64,000 nucleotides of DNA from Zonotrichia leucophrys gambelii (lineage: Eukaryota > Chordata > Aves > Passeriformes > Passerellidae), in the NCBI RefSeq assembly GCF_028769735.1, contig NC_088178.1, positions 29,174,857 to 29,238,856 on the forward strand, written 5' to 3'. The translations under genes were made by a program, and so were the position numbers. Of this stretch, positions 28,402-39,800 are shown in pieces. The number at the start of each line of letters is the position of its first letter. Positions within the stretch are counted from its first letter, which is position 1. Below the pieces are notes generated by a model. The model saw only the letters and a list, made by a program, of their open reading frames with translations, was not told the origin of the DNA and did not search any database.

Positions 28402-30475
28402 GTTCCTCCCTGGGAGGAGATCCCATGGGATCACTGACACCCTGTGGAACCAGGGAGGAGATCCCATGGGATCACTGACACCCTGTGGAACCGGGGAGGA
28501 GATCCCATGGGATCACTGACACCCTGTGGAACCTGGGAGGAGATCCCATGGGATCACTGACACCCTGTGGAACTGGGCAGGAGATCCCATGGGATCACTG
28601 ACACCCTGTGGAACGAGATCCCATGGGATCACTGACACCCTGTGGAACTGGGCAGGAGATCCCATGGGATCACTGACACCCTGTGGAACCTGGGAGGAGA
28701 TCCCATGGGATCACTGACACCCTGTGGAACTGGGGAGGAGATCCCATGGGATCACTGACACCCTGTGGAACGAGATCCCATGGGATCACTGACACCCTGT
28801 GGAACCTGGGAGGAGATCCCATGGGATCACTGACACCCTGTGGAACTGGGATGGGATCACTGACACCACGTGGGAATGGGGAGGAGATCCTATGGGATCA
28901 CTGACACCCTGTGGGACTGGGCAGGAGATCCCATGGGATCACTGACACCCTGTGGGAATGGGGAGGAGATCCCATGGGATCACTGACACCCCTGTGGGAC
29001 TGGGGAGGAGATCCCATGGGATCACTGACACCCTGTGGAACCTGGGAGGAGATCCCATGGGATCACTGACACCCTGTGGGACTGGGGAGGAGATCCCATG
29101 GGATCACTGACACCCCCATGGAACCGGGGAGGAGATCCCATGGGATCACTGACACCCTGTGGGACTGGGCAGGAGATCCCATGGGATCACTGACACCCTG
29201 TGGGACTGGGCAGGAGATCCCATGGGATCACTGACACCCTGTGGAACGAGATCCCATGGGATCACTGACACCCTGTGGAACTGGGCAGGAGATCCCATGG
29301 GATCACTGACACCCTGTGGAACCGGGGAGGAGATCCCATGGGATCACTGACACCCTGTGGGAATGGGGAGGAGATCCCATGGGATCACTGACACCCCTGT
29401 GGAACCTGGGAGGAGATCCCATGGGATCACTGACACCCTGTGGGAATGGGGAGGAGATCCCATGGGATCACTGACACCCTGTGGGACTGGGGAGGAGATC
29501 CCATGGGATCACTGACACCCTGTGGGACTGGAGAGGAGATCCCATGGGATCACTGACACCCTGTGGAACTGGGGAGGAGATCCCATGGGGTCACTGACAC
29601 CCTGTGGGAATGGGGAGGAAATCCCATGGGATCACTGACACCCCTGTGGAATGAGATCCCATGGGATCACTGACACCCCTGTGGAACTGGGCAGGAGATC
29701 CCATGGGATCACTGACACCCTGTGGGACTGGGCAGGAGATCCCATGGGATCACTGACACCCTGTGGAACTGGGCAGGAGATCCCATGGGATCACTGACAC
29801 CCCTGTGGAACAAGATCCCATGGGATCACTGACACCCCTGTGGAACTGGAGAGGAGATCCCATGGGATCACTGACACCCTGTGGGAATGGGCAGGAGATC
29901 CCATGGGATCACTGACACCCTATGGAACCAGAGAGGAGATCCCATGGGATCACTGACACCCTGTGGAACGAGATCCCATGGGATCACTGACACCCTGTGG
30001 AACTGGGCAGGAGATCCCATGGGATCACTGACACCCTGTGGAACGAGATCCCATGGGATCACTGACACCCCCATGGAACCTGGGAGGAGATCCCATGGGA
30101 TCACTGACACCCTGTGGAACTGGGATGGGATCACTGACACCCTGTGGAACCTGGGAGGAGATCCCATGGGATCACTGACACCCTGTGGGACTGGGGAGGA
30201 GATCCCATGGGATCACTGACACCCTGTGGGAATGGGGAGGAGATCCCATGGGATCACTGACACCCTGTGGGAATGGGCAGGAGATCCCATGGGATCACTG
30301 ACACCCTGTGGGATTGGGCAGGAGATCCCATGGGATCACTGACACCCTGTGGAACGAGATCCCATGGGATCACTGACACCCTGTGGGACTGGGGAGGAGA
30401 TCCCATGGGATCACTGACACCCCTGTGGAATGGGCAGGAGATCCCATGGGATCACTGACACCCTATGGAACAGCC
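28402..30475. repeat. Tandem array, about 40-bp unit with 14-bp palindrome
   Basis: About 50 units of the form GGAGGAGATCCCATGGGATC + ACTGACACCCTGTGGAACTG. Each holds the perfect palindrome GATCCCATGGGATC. Shorter units lack the GGAGGAG part. Confidence 0.98.
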
Positions 30476-33149
30476 CAGCTGTGGGCAGAGGGGTGGCAAT
30501 GTGATGCCACAGGCAGAACACACCCTGGATCTGGAGGTTCTCTTCAGCTCAGAGTGGCCTCTTCTAAATCCTGTGGAAAAAATGATCCCTGGGCTTGTTT
30601 GTGCTCTGGTTTGTTGGAGGTTTTGGAGCTGGCACTGGCAAATCCACCAGGCCAGCAGTGCCCTAGCAAGTGCTCTGTGCTGGGACAGCAGCAGGGACAG
30701 CAGGGAAGGGAACCTGCTGGCCAAGGGCACAAGGAATCCCTCCAGCTCACCTTCACCTGGCTCTGGAGCAACTCCATGGAGGAAGGGAACAGCCCCCAAA
30801 ACTGCCAAGTCAACACTTTTCGCAGGAAAAAAATTCACTTTGCAGGAAAAAATGTGCAAAGAAGGTGTTGGCAAGGTCCTGACAAAACTGGTGGTCTTTC
30901 CTTAAATCCAGCTGAACCATCAGACTGCCAAGGATTCCCAGCTGGGCCAACACTGATGGATTTTTCCAATTTTAAATCTCCTCCACTGCACAGAGGTAAT
31001 GAAATTGGGCAGACACCCCGAGATGGGCTGGCACAGGAGCAGGAAACTGGGAATGCAGTCAGAGAGTTTAATATCCTCCTTTTCACTCCTCCAACATTCT
31101 GACACTTCCACAAAGTTGCTCCCAATATCCATCCTCTCGGCATAATTCATGCAAATCACATGCAGGATTAAAGGTTGAGTAATGAACATGATCTAATTGC
31201 TGCAAAATAATAATAAAAACCTCCTTAATCATTTATTTCTATTGCAGCTAAGCCAAGAAAAATCTCCATAAACAAGGCAAAAAAACCTCAGCCAGGGAAC
31301 CTGGAAAACAGGAAGGGGATGGATTTTTTTTTCACTCTGAACATGGAGAAATCAGGCACAGCACGTTGGGTGACAGTTCCTATGGAAACCTTTTATAACT
31401 GAACAGCAGAACATTTGAAAGGCTCATAAATTTTTTGGGAATGTTTCTCTTGTGTTACCTCCTTTAGGCCAGTTTTCCATATTGAACACAGGTTTTTTTT
31501 TTTCCCCATGTGTAACAAGTTTTTAAGGACAAAATATTGTGGGGGTGCTGGAAATTGCAGGCTGTGCTGGCAGGGAGAAATCGTGGGCTGGTTTATCTTC
31601 TCCAAACAAATTGCTGGTGCCGTGCCTGCTCCCTCCCAGTCCATCCCAGCTCCTCAGTTACTCCCAGCAAATTTCCTCCAGGTTTATGATTAGCCAGATC
31701 CAAGGAGCAGGAATGGAGAGGTATGGATTCACCCTGTGGAATGCTTTCACCCCTGGTTTGTGGTGGTAAATGATTTTGTAATTCCCTGTGAATTGTCACT
31801 GACAGTTCCCAGTTCCTAGAAAATTGGTGCTTTTAGGGAATCTGAGACTGATTTATTTGGAATTCCCATTTGCAGCACATTCATGGCCTGGCCAATAAAA
31901 ACACCCCTGGTAAGAATGTGGGGTTGGACCTGCTTTTGCCAGGGATCCAAGCAACATTTGGATGTTTTTTAATGCTAAAATTGCCAAAATGCACTTGGTT
32001 CCAATAAGTAATGACTAAATTAGAAGCTGAATGAGGAAAAATAAAGCCTGCATGGGAAGGATGGTGATTTAAAGCAGGACATTGATTCAGGAGAAAGTGT
32101 TGCAGAGGTTCCCCAGTGAATATCTGGGCCATTTATTGAGAATTGTATTTGTTTGATCTCATTTTCCTTTGTTCTCAGTTATTATTCAAGAACTTGGCTT
32201 TGCTTTGTGGTGTTTATTTTAATATTTACTCTTTTTTTTTTTTTTGCTGCCTTTAAACACAAGCACGCAGATCAGCTAATGATGCACGAGGCAACAAAGG
32301 TTTGAAATTCTGCTGCAGAGACCACAGGTCCCAAAATAGCCCATGACAGCAGAGGCCAGCAATGATTTCCTTGCAGGAGTTACTCACTGTGCAAGTTCCA
32401 GCTCTGAACTCTCCCACCTTTCCACTGTTTGCTTGCAGGACTCTGAGTTAGAGTAGAAGCAAGGAGAAGCTGCTCAGCAGGCTGATCCTGGGAGAATCCA
32501 CCATTCCCAAACTCAGGAGCAGCAAATTCACAGGCAGCAGGTCCCACTGCAAATGTTTGGCAAAGAGTTTTTGTGCCTGGGTGGAAGAGCAGGAGTAAAG
32601 AAACATCCCAAGTTTGGGCATGTCATGGAATGGTGCACTGAGAATGCCAGAAATGTTGGAATTTGTAGGGATAAAAGGATAAATTAACTCCTCTTGGCAC
32701 CTCTGGTGTATTTTGGATGCAGAGTGCATTGTGAGGTGATCTGGGTGATCATCACCAAACGAATTATTGGTGTTGAAATGAAATCTGCAACTTCTGCATC
32801 TAAAATCTCAGTGTCTGAATGAAACACACACTGAGATTTTCAGATTTTCTCCCGATTCCTGCTGGAGCAGGAGGAGCAGGGACAAAAGGGAGTGCCATGG
32901 ATTGTGTGGCTGACACGAGGTGTGATGGTAAAATCCATTTATCTGATGGGATGTGCAGCAGCTGCTGGGTCCCACATTCCCCTGCAGGAAACATTAAATT
33001 TTTTGATTTCTATTTCATTCATTTACCTAAGGAGCTCCAATACCTGGCAATGTCAGGTGGGGCTTGTGTCCAAGATCTGTTCTCAGTCTTGGCTTTCACC
33101 TTACGTGCACAGATCTGAGTTTGTTTGTACTTTTGGATGTAGAATCCCA
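30476..33149. other. Intergenic DNA, nothing recognised
   Basis: About 2.7 kb with no array or recognised transposon. Open frames at 30383-31102 and 30465-30905 begin in or next to the upstream array and show no known domain. Confidence 0.5.
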
Positions 33150-33270
33150 AAAAAACCCCAAAATCCTGGACTGGTTTGTGTTGGGAGGGACCTTAAATCC
33201 CATTTCATTCCAGCCCTGCCATGGGCAGGGACTCCTTCCACCAAACCAACCTGGACAATTTTGCCTGACT
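33150..33270 (-). mobile_element. CR1 LINE 3' tail
   Basis: GTTGGGAGGGACCTTAAATC and CCCTGCCATGGGCAGGGACT with CTTCCACCAAACC; a CR1 end in minus orientation, followed by a (TTACAA)n microsatellite at about 33301-33326. Confidence 0.85.
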
Positions 33271-33329
33271 GCACCTATAATTCCAAAAGAATGTTTAAAT
33301 TTACAATTACAATTACAATTACAATTCCT

Positions 33330-35225
33330 ACTCATTCCATAAAAATTACAAAATATATATGGCTGGTATGATTCAAAGCTGCAGAAGCACAGGGAAATTT
33401 ATCTTTTTAAGAGACCTACAAATGCAACTGCTGGGGTTGAGTACATTATTCTTAATTAGCAAGGAATTTAATTAATTTAATTATTACAAGGTGGTTTATC
33501 AGTTGTGCAGCAGCACAACTGAAGTTACTGTTCTATTTTTTAATAATAGATTTAATTTAACAATGTTTTTTGTTTCTGCAGCAGTATTAAAACTCAATGA
33601 AAATATTTTAGAAAATGGGAAACTGTTTAGATCAAAGCATAAACGTGGAGGGTTTGGTTTGGAAGCTCCAGAAAAGGAGTCAAAGTCATATAAATATTTC
33701 ATGGAAGCCTCTAATCAACAGGAGGAAATTCCTTAAGGAAATACCTGCATGCCTTGGCTCAGCCTCCTCTTCCTCCTGGAACAGCTCATTTTTGGAGGCT
33801 GGTATCACCTGGACATGAACACGGGGGAAAAAAATGAATAGTTTTACCTACAAAATACAATATTTTAAATATCTATCCCTAACCAAGAAAGAAAAAGGTC
33901 TATTTCTCTGATATTTTATATATTTTCTGAATATATTCCTATTTTCTGTAGTTTCTCTGGAACTATTTACTGCAGGAATTTTGTTTGTGCCATTAATACC
34001 AAACTATTCATTTCTGAATTCTTTCAGCAATGTACTTTAAATTTGAATGACTTAAATTCAGGGACAACTGCAACCCCTCAAAAATGACCAAAAAAAGGCA
34101 ATTTTTGAGAAGGTAATTGCTGTAGGTAGAATTAATGAGCACTGGTTACAGGTGAAGCAGTGTCCACCTTCAAAGTGGAAAATTAATGGTAAAATTAATT
34201 ACTCTGCTTGAATTCCTTCATTAGCATCACTGAATTTGATGATGTTTGAGCAGATCCATAATTTCTGCTGTAATAGCTTGATCTGGTGATAATTTTTGAG
34301 GAGATATTTCATGTTTCAGTATTCCTAGGAGAAAAGTGTTCCTTTTTCATGATCCCAGAATTATTTACATCCAATAATCGATGAATCTTTCACATCCTCT
34401 CATTTCCAATGATTTTATTAAAAAGAATGCAAATATTAGAAAAGGAGGAACATTACCTGTTTGAGAAAAAATTAGTGAAAAGGAAGCCCTTGAACAGAAG
34501 CTTGTCAGCTGTCAATTTTTAAATAATAAACCAAAAATCCCTTTGATCACTGTCATTTTAAGATTCATTTTTGAAGTAATGAAAGTCCAAGATACTTTGT
34601 GTTTCTAACTTGTTTTAGTTTGGGCTAAGGCAATTTCTAAAGTAATTTATTTGGTGGAGTTTTTTAATCTGTAACTGATAATTAAAATGGCACCTTGAAC
34701 CTAGTCAAGAATTATCCATCAGAATTAGATTTTCTTGATAAGAATTGTTACAAACACCCAATTTAACTTCAAGTGTTCTTCCAATTTCCTTTTTAAGACT
34801 CTTTATGTTTCAGGTCTGGATTCTCTGTTGCCTGTTCTTTGTGCTTGGCCTCGTGTCTAAAAATGGCTACAAAAATTTAAATTATTCTTCACTCATTTAT
34901 AGCAATGATGACAACGTTAAGAGCTAAATTTACTGGGCTGTAAATGACATTGCAAGAGACTGTGCTAGAGAAAAAATGGATTTTCCAAAAGAACAACCTA
35001 TTTTATTTTTTAAAATGGGTGCTGAGTGAAATGTTTATATGGACAGAGACCTCATGGAAGTGGAAATTTATTTTATAGTGATTCCATGAAATATTGTCCT
35101 TCTGTTGTGATGCTGGGCTCCTTTTTATGGCAGGTCACAGCCCTGTGCCTGTCCCCGTGTCACCAGCACAGCAGCCAGGTGCTGTTTTCCCCATTTGCAT
35201 GGATTTTAATCAATTTGCCACATTC
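33330..35225. other. AT-rich unique intergenic block
   Basis: About 1.9 kb, AT-rich, free of recognised repeats, with many TAATTA/ATTA cores (for example around 34130-34200). A candidate for conserved non-coding DNA; no exon seen. Confidence 0.4.
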
Positions 35226-35239
35226 CTGGTGAGGAATAA

Positions 35240-35360
35240 AACTGGGACAAGATCACTCTGGGCCACTGTGCCTGCTGATCTCCAGTGGAGTTCTTGGGTT
35301 CTCTTGGGATTTTAGGTTGGACTTGATGATCTCAGAGGTCTTTCCCAGCCTAACTTGGGA
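35240..35360 (+). mobile_element. CR1 LINE 3' tail
   Basis: TTGGACTTGATGATCTCAGA + GGTCTTTCCCAGCC is a CR1 end of another subfamily. Confidence 0.7.
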
Positions 35361-35492
35361 TCAGGGATTTATTTTCTTGCTGTTCCATATTTCAGAATTT
35401 CCCACTAAACTATCTTTTCCACTTTCCCAGCCTAACTTTTTCTGTGGGATCAGCTTTATTTTGTTGCTGTTCTGTATTTCAGCCTCTCCAGT

Positions 35493-35941
35493 GGATCTGT
35501 ATGCAGGGAAGGTGGCAGTGATGGGGATTTGGGGAATGATTTGCTGCTGGCCTTGGCTTCCATCAGGATGGATCCTGGGGCAATTCCCCTCACAAGAGAG
35601 CCGCGGCTGTTCTCCAGAGCACTCAAATCCTTCCCAAAAATCTGTCTGGAGATGGATTACTGTGGGATGAAGTGAGGAGAAGGGCCTGAGGGTGCTGGTG
35701 GACAACGAGCAGTCTCTGAGCCAGCAGAGTGTCCTGAGGGCACCTTCAGGAGGATCTTCAGGAGGAGCATTCCCAGCAGCTCAGGGGTGATGCTGGAGAA
35801 CAGCTGGGGCTCTCTTGTGAGGGGAATTGCCCCAGCATCCATCCTGATGGGAGGCAAGACCAGGGCATTGTCCCTCTTCCTCACCCAGCAGCAATCATTC
35901 CCCAAATCTCCATCACTGCCACCTTCGCTGGGTACAGATCC
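35493..35941. repeat. Large inverted repeat upstream of RAVER2
   Basis: The left arm 35493-35617 and right arm 35793-35941 are inverted copies (for example GGTGGCAGTGATGGGGATTT against the reverse of 35903-35922). The right arm has about 24 extra bp. The spacer is 175 bp. The source family was not recognised. Confidence 0.85.
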
Positions 35942-36421
35942 AGCAGGTCGGGGAGGATCCTGCCCTGGGGACACCTCTGGGTGCTGTGCCCAGCTCTGGC
36001 TCCTCAGCACAGCAGGGCCAGGAGCTCCTGGAGCTGAGCAAGGGCCTGGAGCATCTCGGTGCCCAGGAAAGGCTGAGGGAGCTGGGGCTGCTCAGCCTGG
36101 AGAGGAGCCCCAGGGAGAGGGGCCTCAGCCCTGGCTGTCCCTGGGTGTCTGTCCCTGGGTGTCCCTGGCTGTCTGTCCCTGGGTGCAGGGAGGGGCAGAG
36201 CATGGCCCAGGTTCTGTCCCGGGCCCCAGCGCTGGCACCAGAGGAGCGGGCAGGAACCGACACCAGGGAGTTCCCCTGGACAGGAGGCAGAATTTCTTCA
36301 CTGAAAGAAGGGTGACAGATTGTCCAGACAGGCTCAGGAGTCTCCTCACTGGGGCTACTACAGACCCGTCTGGACACAATCCTGTGCCATGTGCTCTGGG
36401 ATGACCCTGTCTGAGCAGGGC
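35655..36421 (+). mobile_element. CR1 LINE fragment next to RAVER2 promoter
   Basis: CR1 blocks in + order: GGGCCTGAGGGTGCTGGTGG, then GAGCCAGCAGAGTG, (interrupted by the right arm of the inverted repeat), TCCAGCAGGTCGGGGAGGAT, GCTGCTCAGCCTGGAGAGGA, and ATCCTGTGCCATGTGCTCTG. The 3' tail is missing. It ends about 250 bp before the RAVER2 start codon. Confidence 0.85.
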
Positions 36422-36669
36422 GCTCGGACCCGTTCTGTGAAATTGCCGCTGCGTCCCGTTCATCCCGCACACCCCCCGGAGCTCCGTTACGGGCAGCGCC
36501 GAGCCCGCCCCGAGCCCGCTGGGCTGCCCCGCGTCGCTCCGGGGCTCGGCGGGCCGGGGTCGGGCTGCCGTGAGGGGCCGGGCCCGGGGGCTCCCTCAGG
36601 CTGCCCCGGGCGGGGCAGGGCGGGGGCGGCCCCAGCGCCGCGCTCCCCCCGCGGTCCCCGGCGCGCTGC

Positions 36670-36680
36670 AAGATGGCGGC
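36670..36680 (+). promoter_or_regulatory. YY1-type motif over the RAVER2 start codon
   Basis: AAGATGGCGGC is a full match to the YY1 consensus. Its ATG is the start codon, a known arrangement in TATA-less vertebrate promoters where YY1 sits just downstream of the start site. It also gives a good Kozak context (A at -3, G at +4). Confidence 0.6.
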
Positions 36681-36828
36681 GGGAGCCGAGCGCGGCGCGG
36701 CGCTGCCCGCGGAGCCGCCGCCGCTGAGCGCCGAGGAGGTGGCGAGGCGGCTGGCGAGCACCCGCCGCGAGCTGGGCAACCGCCGCAAGATCCTGCTGCG
36801 GAACCTGCCGGCCGAGAGCAGCAGCCAG
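36673..36828 (+). CDS. RAVER2: RAVER2 exon 1 (coding part)
   Basis: Start at 36673 in a CpG island with good Kozak context; donor GTACGG. It encodes [19 protein letters not shown], a basic helix RRELGNRRK and the RRM1 RNP2 strand ILLRNLP. Exactly 52 codons, phase 0. Confidence 0.92.
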
Positions 36829-39800
36829 GTACGGCCGCCAGCGCTGCCCGCAGCCGCCCGGCGGCGTGGCGCGCTCCCGCCCGCGCCTCAGGCGGGGGCC
36901 GGCAGCGGGGAGGGAGGCGCGGGGCAGCCCCGGGTCCCCCGCGGGGCTCCTCGGCCGCGGGGCGCTGCCTCCCCTCAGAGCTGCCCCTCACCACGGCGCT
37001 GGCTGCGTGGGGCGGCTTTGTTACCTGCGGAGAGCGGCTCCGGCTCGCCCGTCCACGCCCTCACCGGGGGCCACGCCGGGCTGGCCGGGCAGCACTCCCC
37101 GGGGAACGGCGGGGTCGCGGCCCGGGGCGTGAGGGAGCGAGCGGGGCTCGGTGTGGGGTGAGCGGGTAACGGGAGCGCCGCCGGAGAGGCGGCACCTGTG
37201 TGCGCACAGGTAGGGCACTGCAGCACAGCCGCTTTCCGTGCGAAATCTGGGAGAAAAAGCTTCCAGACTGGCTTCTTTTTTTTTTCATTATTATTGTGAG
37301 GTGAGCCAGACGTAGAGAGGGAAAGCGGTTTTCCGCAGTCTGACGGTGGTTTAGGAAAATTCCGCTCAAATTGCTGCTGTTGGTAGGAGATGATCGCTGA
37401 ACTCTTCAACCGAGTGCTGTGAGTCAGATGCTGAGGTGATTTAGCTGCACAGTCACTTCACCAGCTCCAAGCACTCAACTTGATGCACGAGTATTAAAAA
37501 AAAAAAAAAAAAAAGAAAAGTAACAGCGCCTTTTGTTCTGCTCTGCTGATGGTGTGCCTCCCCCCTGTCTGAAGCACAGGTGGTTTTAGTACCTGCGGCT
37601 GAGAGCAGCACGTGCAGACTCTCGATTTCTGCACAGAAAGGGACTATTCATTTTGGAGAGGCTCTGGGGCGCTCGCAGTAACCCGAGCCGCAGCGCCCAG
37701 CTGGCCGCTGCACTTCGCGCTGTTTTGTTCTCTCCCGGTGCGTCTGGCCCGGCTCTGGCAGGTTCAAAGTTTGGAGCTGACAGCTTTGTTAGGGTGCTTT
37801 GGGCACCTCTGGTGATAGCAGCCCGATGAGCTGATCTACAGCAAACTCGCAGCTTGGCGAGCGCTGCTAATCTCCGTCTCTTCACGAAGCGGCGGTGTTG
37901 ACAGAGAGGCTTTGCTGGAGTGTCACCAGATGCTCGCCCTGGATGGAGCCCTCTGTGACACTCTGTGACACCCCGGGTGTGTCCCTGCTCCCCTGCATGG
38001 GCTCCCATGTGGGAATTCTCCTCTCAGGTTTGGCGGTGCTTGCTCAGTCCGTGGGTGCTACAGGGAAATATCAACGTTAAGGTCAAGTTTGGCAGCCACG
38101 GAGTCTTCTGGAAGTTTGCCTTTTTGTTTTGAGGGCTTCAAAGCAGCGCTTAGATGCCTTTTTCTCCTATGTGTCAGGTTCTAATGTTGCCCTGGACACC
38201 GTGTACAGATCCTAAAGTGCACTTTACAAACTCATTTTTATTTTTAACGTTGATGAGCTGCTGGTGGTGGTAACAAAGGCAGAAGAATTGTGCTGTAGAG
38301 AGAAAGTTTCTGTCCTGGAGCAGTTTTGGAGAGAAGGGTGTTTGTGGTCAGGCATGTTAAGTCTACCTGTGTATTTGGCTTCAAAATTACTATGAAATTT
38401 AACTTTTTTTTTTGTTGCCAGTTAACACCCGTGGTAAACACGGGTTTGTCTTCGCCTTGCAGTAATTGGTGAGCCAAGTAAAATCAGATAAACTGTTTCT
38501 GACCTGGCCAGTTTTATTCACTGTCAAGAGGGAGATGAACATCACTGAAATGCAGCCAAGTCTCCCAAAATAGGTTTTCATAAATGTAACTATTCATCTC
38601 TGAGTGTTGGGGTGTTGGCTTTGCTGCCATTTGTTGTTAAGTGAAGAGTGAGGCCAAGATTTACCAAAATAGTTTTGATATGAAAAATGACTGTTTTGCT
38701 GATAGGGAGAGAGATTGGTGGAGATACTCAGTTTTGTCAGAAAAGTAGGAAAAAACTAATTTTATTAATATGGAGTTACATAACGCATATAATTCCTCTG
38801 CCAATTGTAGCTACATATTAACTTTATTATTGTACTTGTAATCTTCAATTACCTTTGGAGCCCCACCTGTGTTAAACTAAATTTAAAAAAATAAATTACC
38901 CTTGGGGCCACAGAAGAAATGTCCCTTGGCCACGAGGTTTCTGAAGCAGAAACAGGTTTAGAAACCAGAGCTCACCCTGCAAATAGATGCCTGCAGGATC
39001 AGTGTTTCTTCAGGCAATTCCCTCACTACAGCCATGGAGAAAGGATTTTTTGTGGCAGATCTGTTTTCCATCTTCACTCCTCTTGAAGGCACAGTCTCCA
39101 TTTGCTGTTCAGCTGGCAAGCCAGTGGATGCTGAACTCTTCAGAGTAGTTCCCAAATTCACCCTCATGGGATTCCTCCAGCCCAGTACCAAATGTGTGGT
39201 GTGGTGCTGACCCAGAAATGGCCACAGGCTGCTGCTGACCTCTGTAACTCTTCAGGGCTTTGATACCTGCAGCAGTGACTGTGCCTTAAAGGCAGAATTC
39301 AGAACTGGGGGATCATGAGAGGCTTCCCTGTCTCTCCATGGAGCTTCCCAGGATACGTGCTCAGAGCAGGGATCCACTCTGCTGCCTTGGCAGGTCCCAC
39401 TGCTCCAGCTGCAGTCCTTGGTGCCAGAGGAGAGCAGGGATCCACTCTGCTGCCTTGGCAGGTCCCACTGCTCCAGCTGCAGTCCTTGGTGCCAGAGGAG
39501 AGCAGGGATCCACTCTGCTGCCTTGGCAGGTCCCACTGCTCCAGCTGCAGTCCTTGGTGCCAGAGGAGAGCAGGGATCCACTCTGCTGCCTTGGCAGGTC
39601 CCACTGCTCCAGCTGCAGTCCTTGGTGCCAGAGGAGATATTTCATCTTTCACGTCACACAAATACTGGGATGTGTCCTGTGCTCTTGCAGCAGGCACTTA
39701 ATGGCTTCATTAGGGCAGGGCAGTCCTGTGAGGAACAGCAGATCCTGGGCCTGTCCTTGTGGCACTAACAGCCTCTGGTGTGCTGCTGTGGTCGGGCTGA

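Larger units (their letters stand above)
36430..37210 (+). promoter_or_regulatory. RAVER2: RAVER2 CpG-island promoter
   Basis: About 0.8 kb of very GC- and CpG-rich DNA spans the RAVER2 start codon, in sharp contrast to the flanks. No TATA box is seen. A CR1 copy ends at about 36421, so the promoter directly follows mobile DNA. The transcription start is not visible from sequence alone but should lie within the 250 bp before 36673. Confidence 0.85.

Noticed and set aside
28402..30475. CRISPR-like array of palindromic repeats
   Set aside because: No unique spacers: the DNA between palindromes is the same repeated unit, and the genome is a vertebrate.
30383..31102. 239-codon open frame after the palindromic array
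   Set aside because: The first third is array; the rest has no recognised domain and no conserved splice sites.
35787..36404. 205-codon frame near the RAVER2 promoter, possible extra gene
   Set aside because: It is made of CR1 and inverted-repeat sequence.
36570..37169. Long open frames on both strands in the GC-rich promoter
   Set aside because: CpG islands lack stop codons by composition; only the RAVER2 exon 1 frame has homology.
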